Positions 52,826-61,040 of a stretch of DNA of 64,000 nucleotides are shown here, one piece after another. The stretch is taken from contig CAMDEA010000013.1 in NCBI GenBank assembly GCA_945893045.1, positions 16,517 to 80,516 of the forward strand, in the 5' to 3' direction. A program made the translations under genes and the position numbers. The DNA is from Planctomyces sp. SH-PL62. Its GTDB lineage: Bacteria; Planctomycetota; Planctomycetia; Planctomycetales; Planctomycetaceae. Under the pieces are notes generated by a model. That model did not search any database. It was not told the origin of the DNA and saw nothing but the letters and a program-made list of their open reading frames with translations. Positions within the stretch are counted from its first letter, which is position 1, and the number at the start of each line of letters is the position of its first letter.

Positions 52826-52918
52826 GCCGGCTGTAAGCTGATAGCTGATAGCTGATAGCTGATGGCCGTCATCACAAATCCATCGGTTGAAATAACAGCC
52901 AACGGCCCTCAGCCGGAC
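52826..52918. repeat. inverted repeat, family A variant (copy 4) with GATAGCT iterations
   Basis: The left part 52826-52873 has GCTGATAGCTGATAGCTGAT iterations ending GATGGCCGTCAT; the right part is 52891-52918 (ATAACAGCCAACGGCCCTCA). It lies 29 nt before the sulfatase start. Confidence 0.75.
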
Positions 52919-52946
52919 TGCCGAAATCTTCTTTGGGAATTCCGCC

Positions 52947-54389
52947 ATGCTTCACCGCTCAATCCTTGTCGGTCTTCTTGCGATGCTGTTGAACGTCACC
53001 GCACTGTTCGGCACTGATCGGCCGGCGAATATCGTGCTGATCTACGCCGACGATCTCGGCTACGGCGACCTCGGTTGCTACGGAGCGAAGGGCTGGAAGA
53101 CTCCGCATCTCGACAAGCTGGCGGCGGACGGCGTGAGGTTCACCGATTTCTATGTCGCTCAGGCGGTTTGTTCCGCGTCGCGCACGGCGCTGCTGACGGG
53201 CTGCTATCCGAATCGAGTCGGCATCCTCGGCGCGCTGGGGCCGCAGAGCAAGAACGGGATTCACGACGACGAGACGACCATTGCCGAAGTGCTCAAGCCG
53301 CGCGGTTATGCGACGGCGATCTATGGCAAATGGCATCTCGGCCATCATCCGCGCTTCCTGCCGGTGAGGCACGGATTCGACGAATACTTCGGCCTGCCGT
53401 ACTCGAACGACATGTGGCCGTATCACCCCGGCGTCGCGAACTTGCCGATGGAGGAGCGGCTCAAGCGCTGGCCACACCTGCCGCTGATCGAAGGGGACAA
53501 GATCATCAATCCGCAGGTCACGGCCGAGGATCAGCCGAACCTCACGACGTGGTACACCGAGCGGGCGGTCAAGTTCATCGAGTCGCACAAGGCTCAGCCG
53601 TTCTTCGTTTATGTCCCGCACTCGATGCCGCATGTGCCGCTTTTCGTCTCGGACAAGCAGCGTGGCAAGTCGGGGCAAGGATTGTTCGGCGACGTGATCC
53701 AGGAGATCGACTGGTCCGTCGGCCAAATCACCGCGGCGCTCGAACGGCTCGGCCTGACGAACGACACGCTGGTGATCTTCGCCAGCGACAACGGCCCGTG
53801 GCTGACCTACGGCAATCACGCCGGCTCGTCCGGCGGTCTGCGCGAAGGCAAAGGGACGTCTTGGGACGGCGGCGTCCGCGTCCCCTGCATCATGCGCTGG
53901 CCTGGGAAAATTCCGACTGGCACTGTCTGCCGCGAGCCGGCCATGACGATCGACATCCTGCCGACGCTCGCCAAGCTCAGCGGCGCGGAGTTGCCGAAGC
54001 GTCCGATCGACGGCCTCGACATCTGGCCGCTGATCTCCGGCCAACCGAACGCGAAGTCGCCGCACGAAGCGTTCTACTTCTACTGGGGCCAACACCTGCA
54101 AGCCGTTCGCAGCGGCAAATGGAAACTGCACTTCCCGCACGACTACATCTCGACCACTCCCGACAACGTCGGCGGAGACTCACGCCCCGGCAAACCGGCT
54201 CAGAAGAAGATCGAACTCGCGTTGTTCGATCTCGAATCCGACCGCGCCGAAACCACCAACGTCGCCGATCAACACGCCGATGTCGTTGCGCAATTGAAGG
54301 CGTTGGCTGACAAAGCTCGCCTCGATTTAGGCGATTCGGCGACGAAGCAAGTTGGTTCCGGTGTCAGAAAACCGGGGCTGATCGAGTAA
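52947..54389 (+). CDS. arylsulfatase A-like sulfatase (formylglycine-dependent)
   Basis: 480 residues. Signal peptide 1-22. The S1-family sulfatase signature CSASRTALLTG starts at Cys75, the residue to be converted to formylglycine (C-x-[AS]-x-R type). Metal-binding residues are DDLGYGDLG (Asp35, Asp36) and FASDNGPW; GKWHLGHHPRFLPVRHGFDEYFG is canonical. Exported planctomycete sulfatases remove sulfate from algal or animal polysaccharides. The maturase or FGE enzyme is not in the window. The gene stands alone, just downstream of a family A palindrome. Confidence 0.95.
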   Translation: MLHRSILVGLLAMLLNVTALFGTDRPANIVLIYADDLGYGDLGCYGAKGWKTPHLDKLAADGVRFTDFYVAQAVCSASRTALLTGCYPNRVGILGALGPQSKNGIHDDETTIAEVLKPRGYATAIYGKWHLGHHPRFLPVRHGFDEYFGLPYSNDMWPYHPGVANLPMEERLKRWPHLPLIEGDKIINPQVTAEDQPNLTTWYTERAVKFIESHKAQPFFVYVPHSMPHVPLFVSDKQRGKSGQGLFGDVIQEIDWSVGQITAALERLGLTNDTLVIFASDNGPWLTYGNHAGSSGGLREGKGTSWDGGVRVPCIMRWPGKIPTGTVCREPAMTIDILPTLAKLSGAELPKRPIDGLDIWPLISGQPNAKSPHEAFYFYWGQHLQAVRSGKWKLHFPHDYISTTPDNVGGDSRPGKPAQKKIELALFDLESDRAETTNVADQHADVVAQLKALADKARLDLGDSATKQVGSGVRKPGLIE

Positions 54390-54464
54390 TGCGGAGTCCA
54401 TTCTTCTCGCTCTTCCTGCCCGGCAACGATAATTTGAGGCCACCATCGCAAAAGGAGCACTGTC

Positions 54465-54716
54465 ATGACCGTATCCACTTGGTGCGAAGCCGACACGAGT
54501 CGCGCGCTGGTGATTTGGAATCAATACCAGCAGCAGCATGACGTGGCCTCGCTGATCGGCCAAACCGCTGGCATTGATCCAGTCACCGAACGAATCTGGT
54601 TTGGTTCATCCGCCAAGGAAATTTGGCGACAGATGGAAACTCAGGGCATCGACGCTCCGCTTTATTTCATCCGAGTTGGCTCGCAGCACTACGTTCGCAA
54701 AGGAGGTCATCGCTGA
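54465..54716 (+). CDS. 83-aa hypothetical protein, partner of an aspartic protease-like gene
   Basis: 83 residues, no signal peptide. The middle reads GIDPVTERIWFGSSAKEIWRQM and the end PLYFIRVGSQHYVRKGGHR. I do not assign a family. AAGGAG lies 8 nt before the ATG. Its stop overlaps the start of the next gene (TGATG), and the last codons contain the strong AGGAGGT Shine-Dalgarno of that gene. The pair thus looks translationally coupled, like small two-gene modules. Confidence 0.75.
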   Translation: MTVSTWCEADTSRALVIWNQYQQQHDVASLIGQTAGIDPVTERIWFGSSAKEIWRQMETQGIDAPLYFIRVGSQHYVRKGGHR

Positions 54717-55075
54717 TGCGCGGAAGAGTCACCAATGAGGGAGTTCCCATCCCGGCACTGACAATCGGAGACCAAAGTTGGACGACCGTCATCGACACCG
54801 GTTTCAACGGTGACTTGGAGTTACCCGTCGAACTTCGTGACATCCTTCAACCGCGATTCAAGGGACAATTTCATTCCCTGTTGGCGGGAGGCCAGACGAT
54901 CTTGGAAGACACCTTCGAGGTGCAATTCCCCTTCGACGGCGAGACTGTGATTGCCGAAGCAACATTCACCAACACCAGCGAAATCCTCCTGGGAACAGGA
55001 ATGCTGAAACGCTATCGCCTCGGCATCAATTTCCCAAAGCAGACTGTCGGGTTGAACCGAGTGAAACCCACATGA
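54716..55075 (+). CDS. clan AA (retropepsin-like) aspartic protease-like protein
   Basis: 119 residues. The catalytic triad motif DTGF (Asp27-Thr-Gly) in TVIDTGFNGDLELP, the flap-like LLAGGQ and ILLGTGMLKRYRLGINF near the end match the small bacterial clan AA aspartic proteases, which act as homodimers. The ATG at 54716 overlaps the upstream stop and has a near-perfect AGGAGGT about 9 nt before it; longer frames from 54623 overlap the upstream gene and are rejected. Physiological substrate unknown. Confidence 0.82.
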   Translation: MRGRVTNEGVPIPALTIGDQSWTTVIDTGFNGDLELPVELRDILQPRFKGQFHSLLAGGQTILEDTFEVQFPFDGETVIAEATFTNTSEILLGTGMLKRYRLGINFPKQTVGLNRVKPT

Positions 55076-55161
55076 CGTTTCACTCGGTCAGACTTCACCT
55101 CGTTAGAATCCTGCCCGCGCCGAGCGTGTGAAGTGAAGATCAAACGACACAGGACCGGACC

Positions 55162-55449
55162 ATGAGCGCGACAGAAATCATCGCTGAGTTGCCGAAGCTC
55201 TCATCGCGTGAGCGGCGACGAATTCTGAATCGTCTTTTGGAACTCGACGACGAAGCCGAAATGATCGAAGTGCATCGGCATTGTGCCGACGAAACCTTCC
55301 AGATGCTCGACGCTTTGGAGGCCGAAGATGCCCAGAACTCGCCATCGCTAGGTGAGGTGTTGCTGCGTCATGCGGGCAAAGCGGTGGGGTTGCCTGAGGA
55401 CATGGCGGCTCAGCACGATCATTATCTGCACGGGACGCCCAAGCGATAG
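55162..55449 (+). CDS. VapB-like antitoxin-type small protein
   Basis: 95 residues. The N-terminus MSATEIIAELPKLSSRERRRILNRL and the C-terminus GLPEDMAAQHDHYLHGTPKR resemble small planctomycete and cyanobacterial proteins that usually precede a PIN-domain toxin. No intact PIN gene follows here; instead there is a short Uma2-like remnant. The call as an antitoxin is from resemblance and context only. Confidence 0.6.
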   Translation: MSATEIIAELPKLSSRERRRILNRLLELDDEAEMIEVHRHCADETFQMLDALEAEDAQNSPSLGEVLLRHAGKAVGLPEDMAAQHDHYLHGTPKR

Positions 55450-55470
55450 AAATCAGGGCTGGTCAAGTAA

Positions 55471-55587
55471 GGCGGCGTCGTCTTCCGCGAACCCACAAAG
55501 AGCCGACTGCTCTCCGAAGAGGCGCGACTCTCTGGCGAGGATGTCCTGCCGAGATTTGGGTGCTGGGTCACCGGAGTCATCGCTTAG
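55471..55587 (+). pseudogene. remnant of a Uma2-type nuclease C-terminus
   Basis: A 38-codon frame bounded upstream by TAA and downstream by TAG reads VVFREPTKSRLLSEEARLSGEDVLPRF in part. This resembles the end of Uma2 proteins (GEDVLPGF-like motif). There is no start codon or catalytic core, so it is a decayed fragment. Confidence 0.4.
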
Positions 55588-55696
55588 GGACGACTCCCGC
55601 CGGCCGCGCTGGATGCATCGCCAAGAGGAAGGCGGCTACCGATTGTGCAAGTCACTTGCACTCTTGCAGGGTATCGAATCACCGCTTCGAACCTCG

Positions 55697-55761
55697 CCAC
55701 CTTCTAAAACCACCTTCTAACACCACCTTCTAACACCACCTTCTAACACCACATTCTAAAT
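55697..55761 (+). repeat. 13-bp tandem repeat, five copies
   Basis: Units CCACCTTCTAACA at 55697, 55710, 55723, 55736 and 55749; the first ends AAAA and the last is degenerate. It sits directly upstream of an AT-rich promoter region. Spacerless, so not a CRISPR. Confidence 0.92.
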
Positions 55762-55787
55762 TTATACATATTTATTGATGTTTTTAA

Positions 55788-55816
55788 TTGACATGTATTG
55801 TGTATTCAGAGATAAT
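55788..55816 (+). promoter_or_regulatory. consensus sigma-70-type promoter for the NYN gene
   Basis: TTGACA (55788-55793), a 17-nt spacer and GATAAT (55811-55816) lie inside a strikingly AT-rich stretch (about 55755-55820), 51 nt before the NYN start codon. The 13-bp repeats abut it upstream. Confidence 0.75.
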
Positions 55817-55866
55817 ATCGGTTCCGGTTGGCATCGGCTCTCATTCCTCAGAACGAAAGGACCACC

Positions 55867-56493
55867 ATGACCTCGGCCTCGAACTTTTTTGTAGATGGCC
55901 CGAACGTCGACGGGGTGCTTGGCTGCATCCTCGGTCGATGTCCATTACCTCGTGAGCGACCGCGCTGGGACGAGATCAAGCGGCACTTAAGCCGCTCGTT
56001 TTCGCTCACTGGACGGCCGACTTTTGTCTTGGATCAGCGACATTTCACGCCGCAGGTATATCCGTTCCATCGGTTTCTTCGCACCGCAGGATACGAGTGT
56101 CGGCCGGTCGACAAGGTCGGCCGATACCCCGGGAATGATGATCCGGTTGATGAATTCATTCTGGACCGGTTGCTTGATGCGGCAAACGCACCGGAAGCTG
56201 GCCGCATCCAAGTCGCGCTGTGCGGCCATGATCACATTTATGCGCCGTTTCTCGCGGCAATAATGGCATCCGGAGGCCGGGTAGTAATCTGCGGTTTTCG
56301 CGAAGAATTGTCTCCGGCGTTACTCGACCTCGAGGGGTGCAAGTGCGAAATCCTCGACCTTGAGCACGATCTAGGTGGCTTCACGAATCCGCTTCGACGG
56401 CCATATCGCCCGGTGTGCAGATTTGCTGTTTCGTGGTCTCCATCTCACTCCCAAATTCAAAGGAGCATCACAAATGAATCAGGTAAGCTTTGA
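55867..56493 (+). CDS. NYN-domain (PIN-like) putative ribonuclease
   Basis: 208 residues. The N-terminal NFFVDGPNVDGVLG is the NYN-domain first strand with its catalytic Asp10. ERPRWDEIKRHL, FVLDQRHF, DDPVDEFILDRLLDAAN and VALCGHDHIYAPFLAAIMASGGRVVICGF supply further acidic residues and the Rossmannoid core. NYN/LabA-type proteins are Mg2+-dependent RNases or RNA-binding regulators. ATG 55867 has AAAGGA 6 nt upstream and a consensus promoter at 55788. The C-terminal 40 residues are unlike the family. The 3' end overlaps a convergent hypothetical gene by 26 nt. Confidence 0.75.
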   Translation: MTSASNFFVDGPNVDGVLGCILGRCPLPRERPRWDEIKRHLSRSFSLTGRPTFVLDQRHFTPQVYPFHRFLRTAGYECRPVDKVGRYPGNDDPVDEFILDRLLDAANAPEAGRIQVALCGHDHIYAPFLAAIMASGGRVVICGFREELSPALLDLEGCKCEILDLEHDLGGFTNPLRRPYRPVCRFAVSWSPSHSQIQRSITNESGKL

Positions 56494-56896
56494 TGGTCAC
56501 CTCGACTGCGGCATTTTCAACCTGTCGCCGAAAAAACGGGTCGGGCTGCCTGCGAGCAGTTTGTGGTTCAGTCTTCGCAGTTGCGGATGGTCGTTGGGGA
56601 ACTCTGGATTTATTTAGGAACGACTCGCGCTGCTGTCGTACGAAGTCATCGCTTAGCACCGGAATAGCCTTATCACTTGGTAGCGTGCCGGTCTTCATGT
56701 AATGAACTGCGGCGCTTGCATGCGATCGCTGTACCTCCTGATTGGCTAAATCTGGCACTTTGGCATTGAATTTGACTGTGCCCCAATCAGGTGGCACGCT
56801 ATGTCTGACCAGATACTCGCATACATATCTCCAGATACGGTCCTTCAAAGTAAGTCCATCCGCATCGACTTGTTTACGTTGCCATGATTCAGCCAT
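56468..56896 (-). CDS. 142-aa hypothetical protein
   Basis: 142 residues from ATG 56896, which has GGGAGG 8 nt upstream; the frame is open for 37 more codons 5' without support. The sequence is charged and soluble (LKDRIWRYVCEYLVRHSVPPDWG, VHYMKTGTLPSDKAIPVLSDDF), with a proline/arginine-rich C-terminal third. I recognise no domain. Its 3' end overlaps the NYN gene tail to tail. Lower GC and small size fit the accessory patch around it. Confidence 0.55.
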   Translation of the reverse strand: MAESWQRKQVDADGLTLKDRIWRYVCEYLVRHSVPPDWGTVKFNAKVPDLANQEVQRSHASAAVHYMKTGTLPSDKAIPVLSDDFVRQQRESFLNKSRVPQRPSATAKTEPQTARRQPDPFFRRQVENAAVEVTIKAYLIHL

Positions 56897-57073
56897 TGAT
56901 TGCCTCCCGAAGCACCTAATGGAACTCATTTCGGACAGCTCGGCCCCGATTCTCTTCCTTAGCTCATGTTCGCTAAATTTCAGCCAGACTTCGGGCACCG
57001 GATTCACTACGCCGCTGCTTCATTACTTCGTCCACGGATTCGATCCAAGAGACTTGAGGCGTCGAGCAATCCC

Positions 57074-58153
57074 TCAGTTCAATCTAGCGAACTCTTCCAA
57101 GCTGACCAGCGGAGCACCGGCCGTTGCGGCGACTGCCTCTTCGACCGAGTGTGGGTCTTTGAATCCGGAGCCGGTGATCATGCAGATGATGTGGGCGTCG
57201 GGGGCGAGGCGGCGTTCGCGAGCGGCTCGCAGGGCACCGGCGAGGGCGACGGCTCCGGCGGGTTCGGTGAAAAGGCCTTCGTCGCGGGCGAGGCGGCGTT
57301 GAGTTTCCCAGACTTCGTCATCGGTGACGACGTGGCCGCTGCCGCCGGAGGCTCGGCATTCGGTGACGGCCCAGTGGCCGTCGTTGACCGTCGGCACTTG
57401 CAGGCCGCTGATCCGTGTCGTGCTGGTCACTTCGCGAGCTTGAGCGTGTCCGTCGCGCAGCGGCGTGGCCATCGTGTCGTTCCCTTCGGGTTGCACGACT
57501 TCGACGGCGGGACTCTTTGCGAGCACTCCGCATTCGACGAGCTTGCGAAAGCCTCGCGCGGCGGCGACGGCGAGTCCACCTCCGCCGGCGGGACAGAAGA
57601 GATGGTCGATCGTCGGCGTTTGCTCGGCGAGATCGAAGGCGACGGTCTCAACGCCGGTCATGCCGGGAGCGGAATACTTGTACGAGCTGACTTGCACGGC
57701 CGCGTCCGGCTCGCTGCCCCACTTCAGGATGAGATCAAACACAGCCGAAGTGATCGCCGCGTCGGCTCCGAAGCCGCGAATGCGATACAGCGTCGCTCCG
57801 TAACAGAGCATCTGCTGCAACTTGCCGAGCGGTGCCCCTTCGACAATCGCGATCAGGCATTGAATCCCCGCCGCCGCGCAGTACGCGGCGAGCGATGCTC
57901 CGGTGTTGCCGCTCGACGTCGCGATGCAGCGCGTCTTCCCGGCGGCAACCATGTGCGAGACCGTCGCCGCCGCGAACCGATCCTTGTACGACGCCGTCGG
58001 GCTGACGAAGTCGAGTTTGAAGTACAAGTTCTTCAGTCCGGCACTTGGCCCGATGCGGCGCGAGCGGACGAGCGGGGTCTGTCCCTCGCCCAACGTGATG
58101 CGCGCGTGCTCGGGGACGAAGTCGATTAAGTCGGCCCAGCGCCAGATGCTCAT
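57074..58153 (-). CDS. thrC: threonine synthase-like PLP enzyme (fold type II)
   Basis: 359 residues. The PLP lysine is Lys57 in SPTASYKDRF; the phosphate and substrate loops SSGNTGASLAAYCAA and CPAGGGGLAVAAARG are intact. GEGQTPLVRSRRIG at the N-terminus is typical of threonine synthase, which converts O-phosphohomoserine to threonine. Threonine dehydratase/cysteate synthase-like relatives share the fold, so thrC is the best but not the only reading. ATG 58153 has AGGA 7 nt upstream; the frame extending 5' runs into a family B palindrome and is not coding. Confidence 0.85.
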   Translation of the reverse strand: MSIWRWADLIDFVPEHARITLGEGQTPLVRSRRIGPSAGLKNLYFKLDFVSPTASYKDRFAAATVSHMVAAGKTRCIATSSGNTGASLAAYCAAAGIQCLIAIVEGAPLGKLQQMLCYGATLYRIRGFGADAAITSAVFDLILKWGSEPDAAVQVSSYKYSAPGMTGVETVAFDLAEQTPTIDHLFCPAGGGGLAVAAARGFRKLVECGVLAKSPAVEVVQPEGNDTMATPLRDGHAQAREVTSTTRISGLQVPTVNDGHWAVTECRASGGSGHVVTDDEVWETQRRLARDEGLFTEPAGAVALAGALRAARERRLAPDAHIICMITGSGFKDPHSVEEAVAATAGAPLVSLEEFARLN

Positions 58154-58176
58154 GGGGTATCCTTTTTTGAAAGGCA

Positions 58177-58267
58177 CTTCGCACACGGATGCGAGACGGC
58201 TCACACGGATGAAGGCATGAGGATTGATCGGCTCATCCGTGTGCGCCTCTCGCATCCGTGTGCGAAG
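58177..58267. repeat. inverted repeat, family B (copy 3)
   Basis: The left arm 58177-58212 (CTTCGCACACGGATGCGAGA...) and right arm 58233-58267 are almost identical in sequence to the copy at 43785-43876, including the doubled CACACGGAT. Confidence 0.9.
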
Positions 58268-58340
58268 CCGCGACCGGAAGACTCACGCTTCCACAACTCG
58301 TATCAAAGACTTCGCCCTCTTCGTCTCAACCAAACTCACG

Positions 58341-59564
58341 TTAGTCCTTCGCCTTCAATTGAAACTTAATCTCCGTCGTTTCGCGAAACACTTCCCAGAG
58401 GTCGTCGGGCAGGCCGGTGAATGTCTCGCGAAACATGTCGAGAGGCTCGTCAGTCACGTTGCGAATCAGGACGCGGGACACCTGCTGAGGATTCTCTCGT
58501 GCGATGTCGGCGTAGATCGTCGGGTCCTGCTCGCCGGAGTCGCCGACCAGGATGAAGTGGTCTCTTGGGAACTTCTCGAACAATGCTGTGATCTCGTTCT
58601 TTTTGTATTCGATTTGTGAGCCGAACAAGTTCTTTGCCGAGCGATCGGTCGGCCGGAACAGCTTCATGTGGAAGGAGCCGGCTGGGAAATTGTGGTCGCG
58701 AATGAACTCGGCCAGCGGTGGATAGAGTTGCCACGGACTGCCGGAGACGTAGTGAAACCGAGCACCGGCTGACTCCCAAGCGCGATACATGTCGGCCATA
58801 CCGGGGGCCGGGCGGAATGGTCGGCAGAAGGTGTTCAAGAGGAGAGCCGGCTTGTCGCGGACTTGCGAGATTTTGATCGTGTCGTCGATGTCTGAGATCA
58901 CTCGCACGACGGGCGGCGCGGCAGGGGCGAGATGCACTCGGCCGGAGAACTCGCGGCTGTCGCCGTCGCGCAGGACCGTTTCGACTTTGAGTTCCCGAAA
59001 CGTCTCTCCCGACATCTGTTTGAGCGGCACGCCGTTCGTCCGAATCCGGGCTTGGAAATGTCCGTTCGCTTCCGATTCGGGAAGCAGATAGGTCTGATCG
59101 CCGATGCGAACCGGAATGGCTTTTCCTCGTTCGTGATCGACGGCGAACAACTCGGCCCGCTGTTGGAAGAGAATCGCCTCTTCGCCGCTGAGCTTTGATT
59201 CGTCGATGCCGGTGAGTTCTCGGATCAGCTTGATTCCGGCGGCATGTTTGCCGGCTTCAAAGATGCAGCCGTGAATCTCGATTTCGAAGTGATTGCTGTT
59301 TTCTTCCGGCTCATGCGGGATGCCGACAAACCACGCCAGGGTCGGATAGAAGATGACCACTTCGTCGGATTTGATCGGCGACACAATCCGAACTTTAGTG
59401 GGAACCACGAATCTGACCTCGCTGGGGGAAACAGGTTTTGCCTTTTGATTCGGTGCCGCGTTGATCGGCGGGGGTCGATTCGGTTCGCGAGTGAGTGCGA
59501 ACACCAGCACCAAGGTCGCAACCAGAAGCAGCACGCCCAGGATTCCAAGAAGTTGGCGTTGCAT
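58341..59564 (-). CDS. App1-like (DUF2183) phosphatidate phosphatase-family protein
   Basis: 407 residues. One N-terminal TM or uncleaved signal (about 6-26), then a linker and a beta-rich region. The C-terminal half is the App1 catalytic domain: DIDDTIKIS (the HAD-type DxDxT motif), HYVSGSPWQLYPPLAEF, HMKLFRP and FILVGDSGEQDPTIYADIA. Yeast App1 is a Mg2+-dependent phosphatidate phosphatase; bacterial homologues are uncharacterised. GAGG is 6 nt before the ATG. Likely envelope-associated; no obvious operon partner. Confidence 0.88.
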   Translation of the reverse strand: MQRQLLGILGVLLLVATLVLVFALTREPNRPPPINAAPNQKAKPVSPSEVRFVVPTKVRIVSPIKSDEVVIFYPTLAWFVGIPHEPEENSNHFEIEIHGCIFEAGKHAAGIKLIRELTGIDESKLSGEEAILFQQRAELFAVDHERGKAIPVRIGDQTYLLPESEANGHFQARIRTNGVPLKQMSGETFRELKVETVLRDGDSREFSGRVHLAPAAPPVVRVISDIDDTIKISQVRDKPALLLNTFCRPFRPAPGMADMYRAWESAGARFHYVSGSPWQLYPPLAEFIRDHNFPAGSFHMKLFRPTDRSAKNLFGSQIEYKKNEITALFEKFPRDHFILVGDSGEQDPTIYADIARENPQQVSRVLIRNVTDEPLDMFRETFTGLPDDLWEVFRETTEIKFQLKAKD

Positions 59565-59726
59565 GGAAACCTCTTGTCGGAGTGATACGAATCAGAACCG
59601 CTTCTCGTGGAGCCGATCGCTTGAGGTTCTGTGGCGGTGCGTGTCCACTCTCGCCCCTCGCGACGACACGGTATCGACCGTGATGGCAATCGTGAACGTC
59701 GGTAACGGAACGGAGAGGAATCCATC

Positions 59727-60857
59727 GTGAGAATTTGGAGTGTCTTGCTGATCTCGCTTTCGCTGGTCTGCCCATCGGCCTTTGGCCAAACGACGGCGAG
59801 TCCGTCTGCTGCGGCAAGCCAAAAGAGCCGCAACGTGATTTACATCACTTGGGACGGTTTCCGCTGGCAGGAGATGTTTGGCGGTGCTCAGGAAATCCTG
59901 ATCGCGAAGGATGCCGGAGTTGCCGATGTCGAGGGAGCCAAACAGCGTTACTGGCGAGAGACCGACGTCGAACGTCGCGAAGTGCTGCTGCCCTTTGTGT
60001 GGAAGACGATCGCGAAGCGTGGCCAAATCTTTGGCGACCCGTCGGCGAACGCAGCGGCGAAGATGGAGAATACGCACAAGTTCTCGTACCCCGGTTACAG
60101 CGAGATGTTTTGCGGGTTCGCGGACGACAAGGGGATCGACTCCAACAAGAAGTTTCCGAACCCGCACGTCAATGTGTTGGAGTTCTTGAATCGCCGTCCC
60201 GGCTTCGAGAAGCGAGTCGCTGCCATCGCAACGTGGGATGTGTTTCCTTCGATCCTCAATCAGGAGCGGAGCGGCGTGTACGTCCACGCGGGGCCGGGAC
60301 CGATTCCGGGGAACTCGCTTACCGATCGCGAGAAGATGCTCAACGAGATGATTGCCGACACCGTCGTGCTCTGGCCGGACAATCAAATGGACGTGATCAC
60401 GATGCAGGTCGCGCGCGAGTATCTGCTCAAGCACAAGCCGCGAGTCCTCTTCATCGGACTGGGCGAGACGGACGAGTGGGGGCACGGACGACGTTACGAC
60501 CGCTACTTGCACGCGGCAAATCGATCGGACGCTTTCGTCGCAAAGCTGTGGGAGTTGTTGCAGTCGTTGCCCGAATACAAGGACCAGACTTCGCTGGTGC
60601 TCGGCTGCGATCATGGCCGAGGGAGTACGATTCGTGATTGGACCGATCACGGGGCGAAGGTTGAGGGAGCCGAGTTCGTCTGGTCGGCGGTGCTCGGTCC
60701 GGACACGCCGGCGTTGGGGGTTCGGTCGGATGTGAACGCGACGCTCAGCCAGATCGCGGCGACTCTAGCGACTCTGGTCGGCGAAGATTTTCGGGCGGCG
60801 AGTCCCAAGTCCGCCGCTCCGCTGGCTGATGTGGTCAAGAAATTGGAAAGGCAATAA
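59727..60857 (+). CDS. alkaline phosphatase-superfamily exported protein
   Basis: 376 residues, GTG start with GAGAGG about 8 nt upstream, signal peptide to about residue 21 (CPSAFGQ). Superfamily landmarks: VIYITWDGFRWQEMFGG (metal Asp), FSYPGYSEMFCG (nucleophile region with Ser), IGLGETDEWGHG (Asp and His) and LVLGCDHGRG (Asp, His). This is the metal-ligand pattern of phosphodiesterase/phosphopentomutase-like members. Substrate unknown. It is divergent from the App1-like gene with a 162-nt gap. Confidence 0.82.
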   Translation: MRIWSVLLISLSLVCPSAFGQTTASPSAAASQKSRNVIYITWDGFRWQEMFGGAQEILIAKDAGVADVEGAKQRYWRETDVERREVLLPFVWKTIAKRGQIFGDPSANAAAKMENTHKFSYPGYSEMFCGFADDKGIDSNKKFPNPHVNVLEFLNRRPGFEKRVAAIATWDVFPSILNQERSGVYVHAGPGPIPGNSLTDREKMLNEMIADTVVLWPDNQMDVITMQVAREYLLKHKPRVLFIGLGETDEWGHGRRYDRYLHAANRSDAFVAKLWELLQSLPEYKDQTSLVLGCDHGRGSTIRDWTDHGAKVEGAEFVWSAVLGPDTPALGVRSDVNATLSQIAATLATLVGEDFRAASPKSAAPLADVVKKLERQ

Positions 60858-61040
60858 GTTTCCCCACGCTCTGCGGGAAGCCCTCAAGCGATGCGGCATT
60901 GGTGGCATTGGGAGTCACGACAACGTGGTGCTATTCTTTTTTAGGTGACCGGAGTTTTTCCGGTACCGGAAGCGATCTGCGGTGTTGGTTGCTGGATTCT
61001 TCGTTGCATCCATGCGGGCCTAGACCATCGAGTGGATGAC

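Noticed and set aside
52959..54310. Long open frames on both strands over the sulfatase
   Set aside because: The sulfatase frame has signal peptide, catalytic motif and Shine-Dalgarno; the others are shadows of it.
55697..55761. Possible CRISPR array
   Set aside because: The 13-bp units are contiguous with no spacers and no cas genes are nearby; it is a simple tandem repeat.
56966..58129. A 387-codon plus-strand frame
   Set aside because: Antisense to the threonine synthase-like gene, whose PLP motifs are intact; Arg/Gly-rich shadow composition.
59592..60650. A 352-codon minus-strand frame
   Set aside because: Shadow of the alkaline-phosphatase-superfamily gene, with no start context or recognisable motif.
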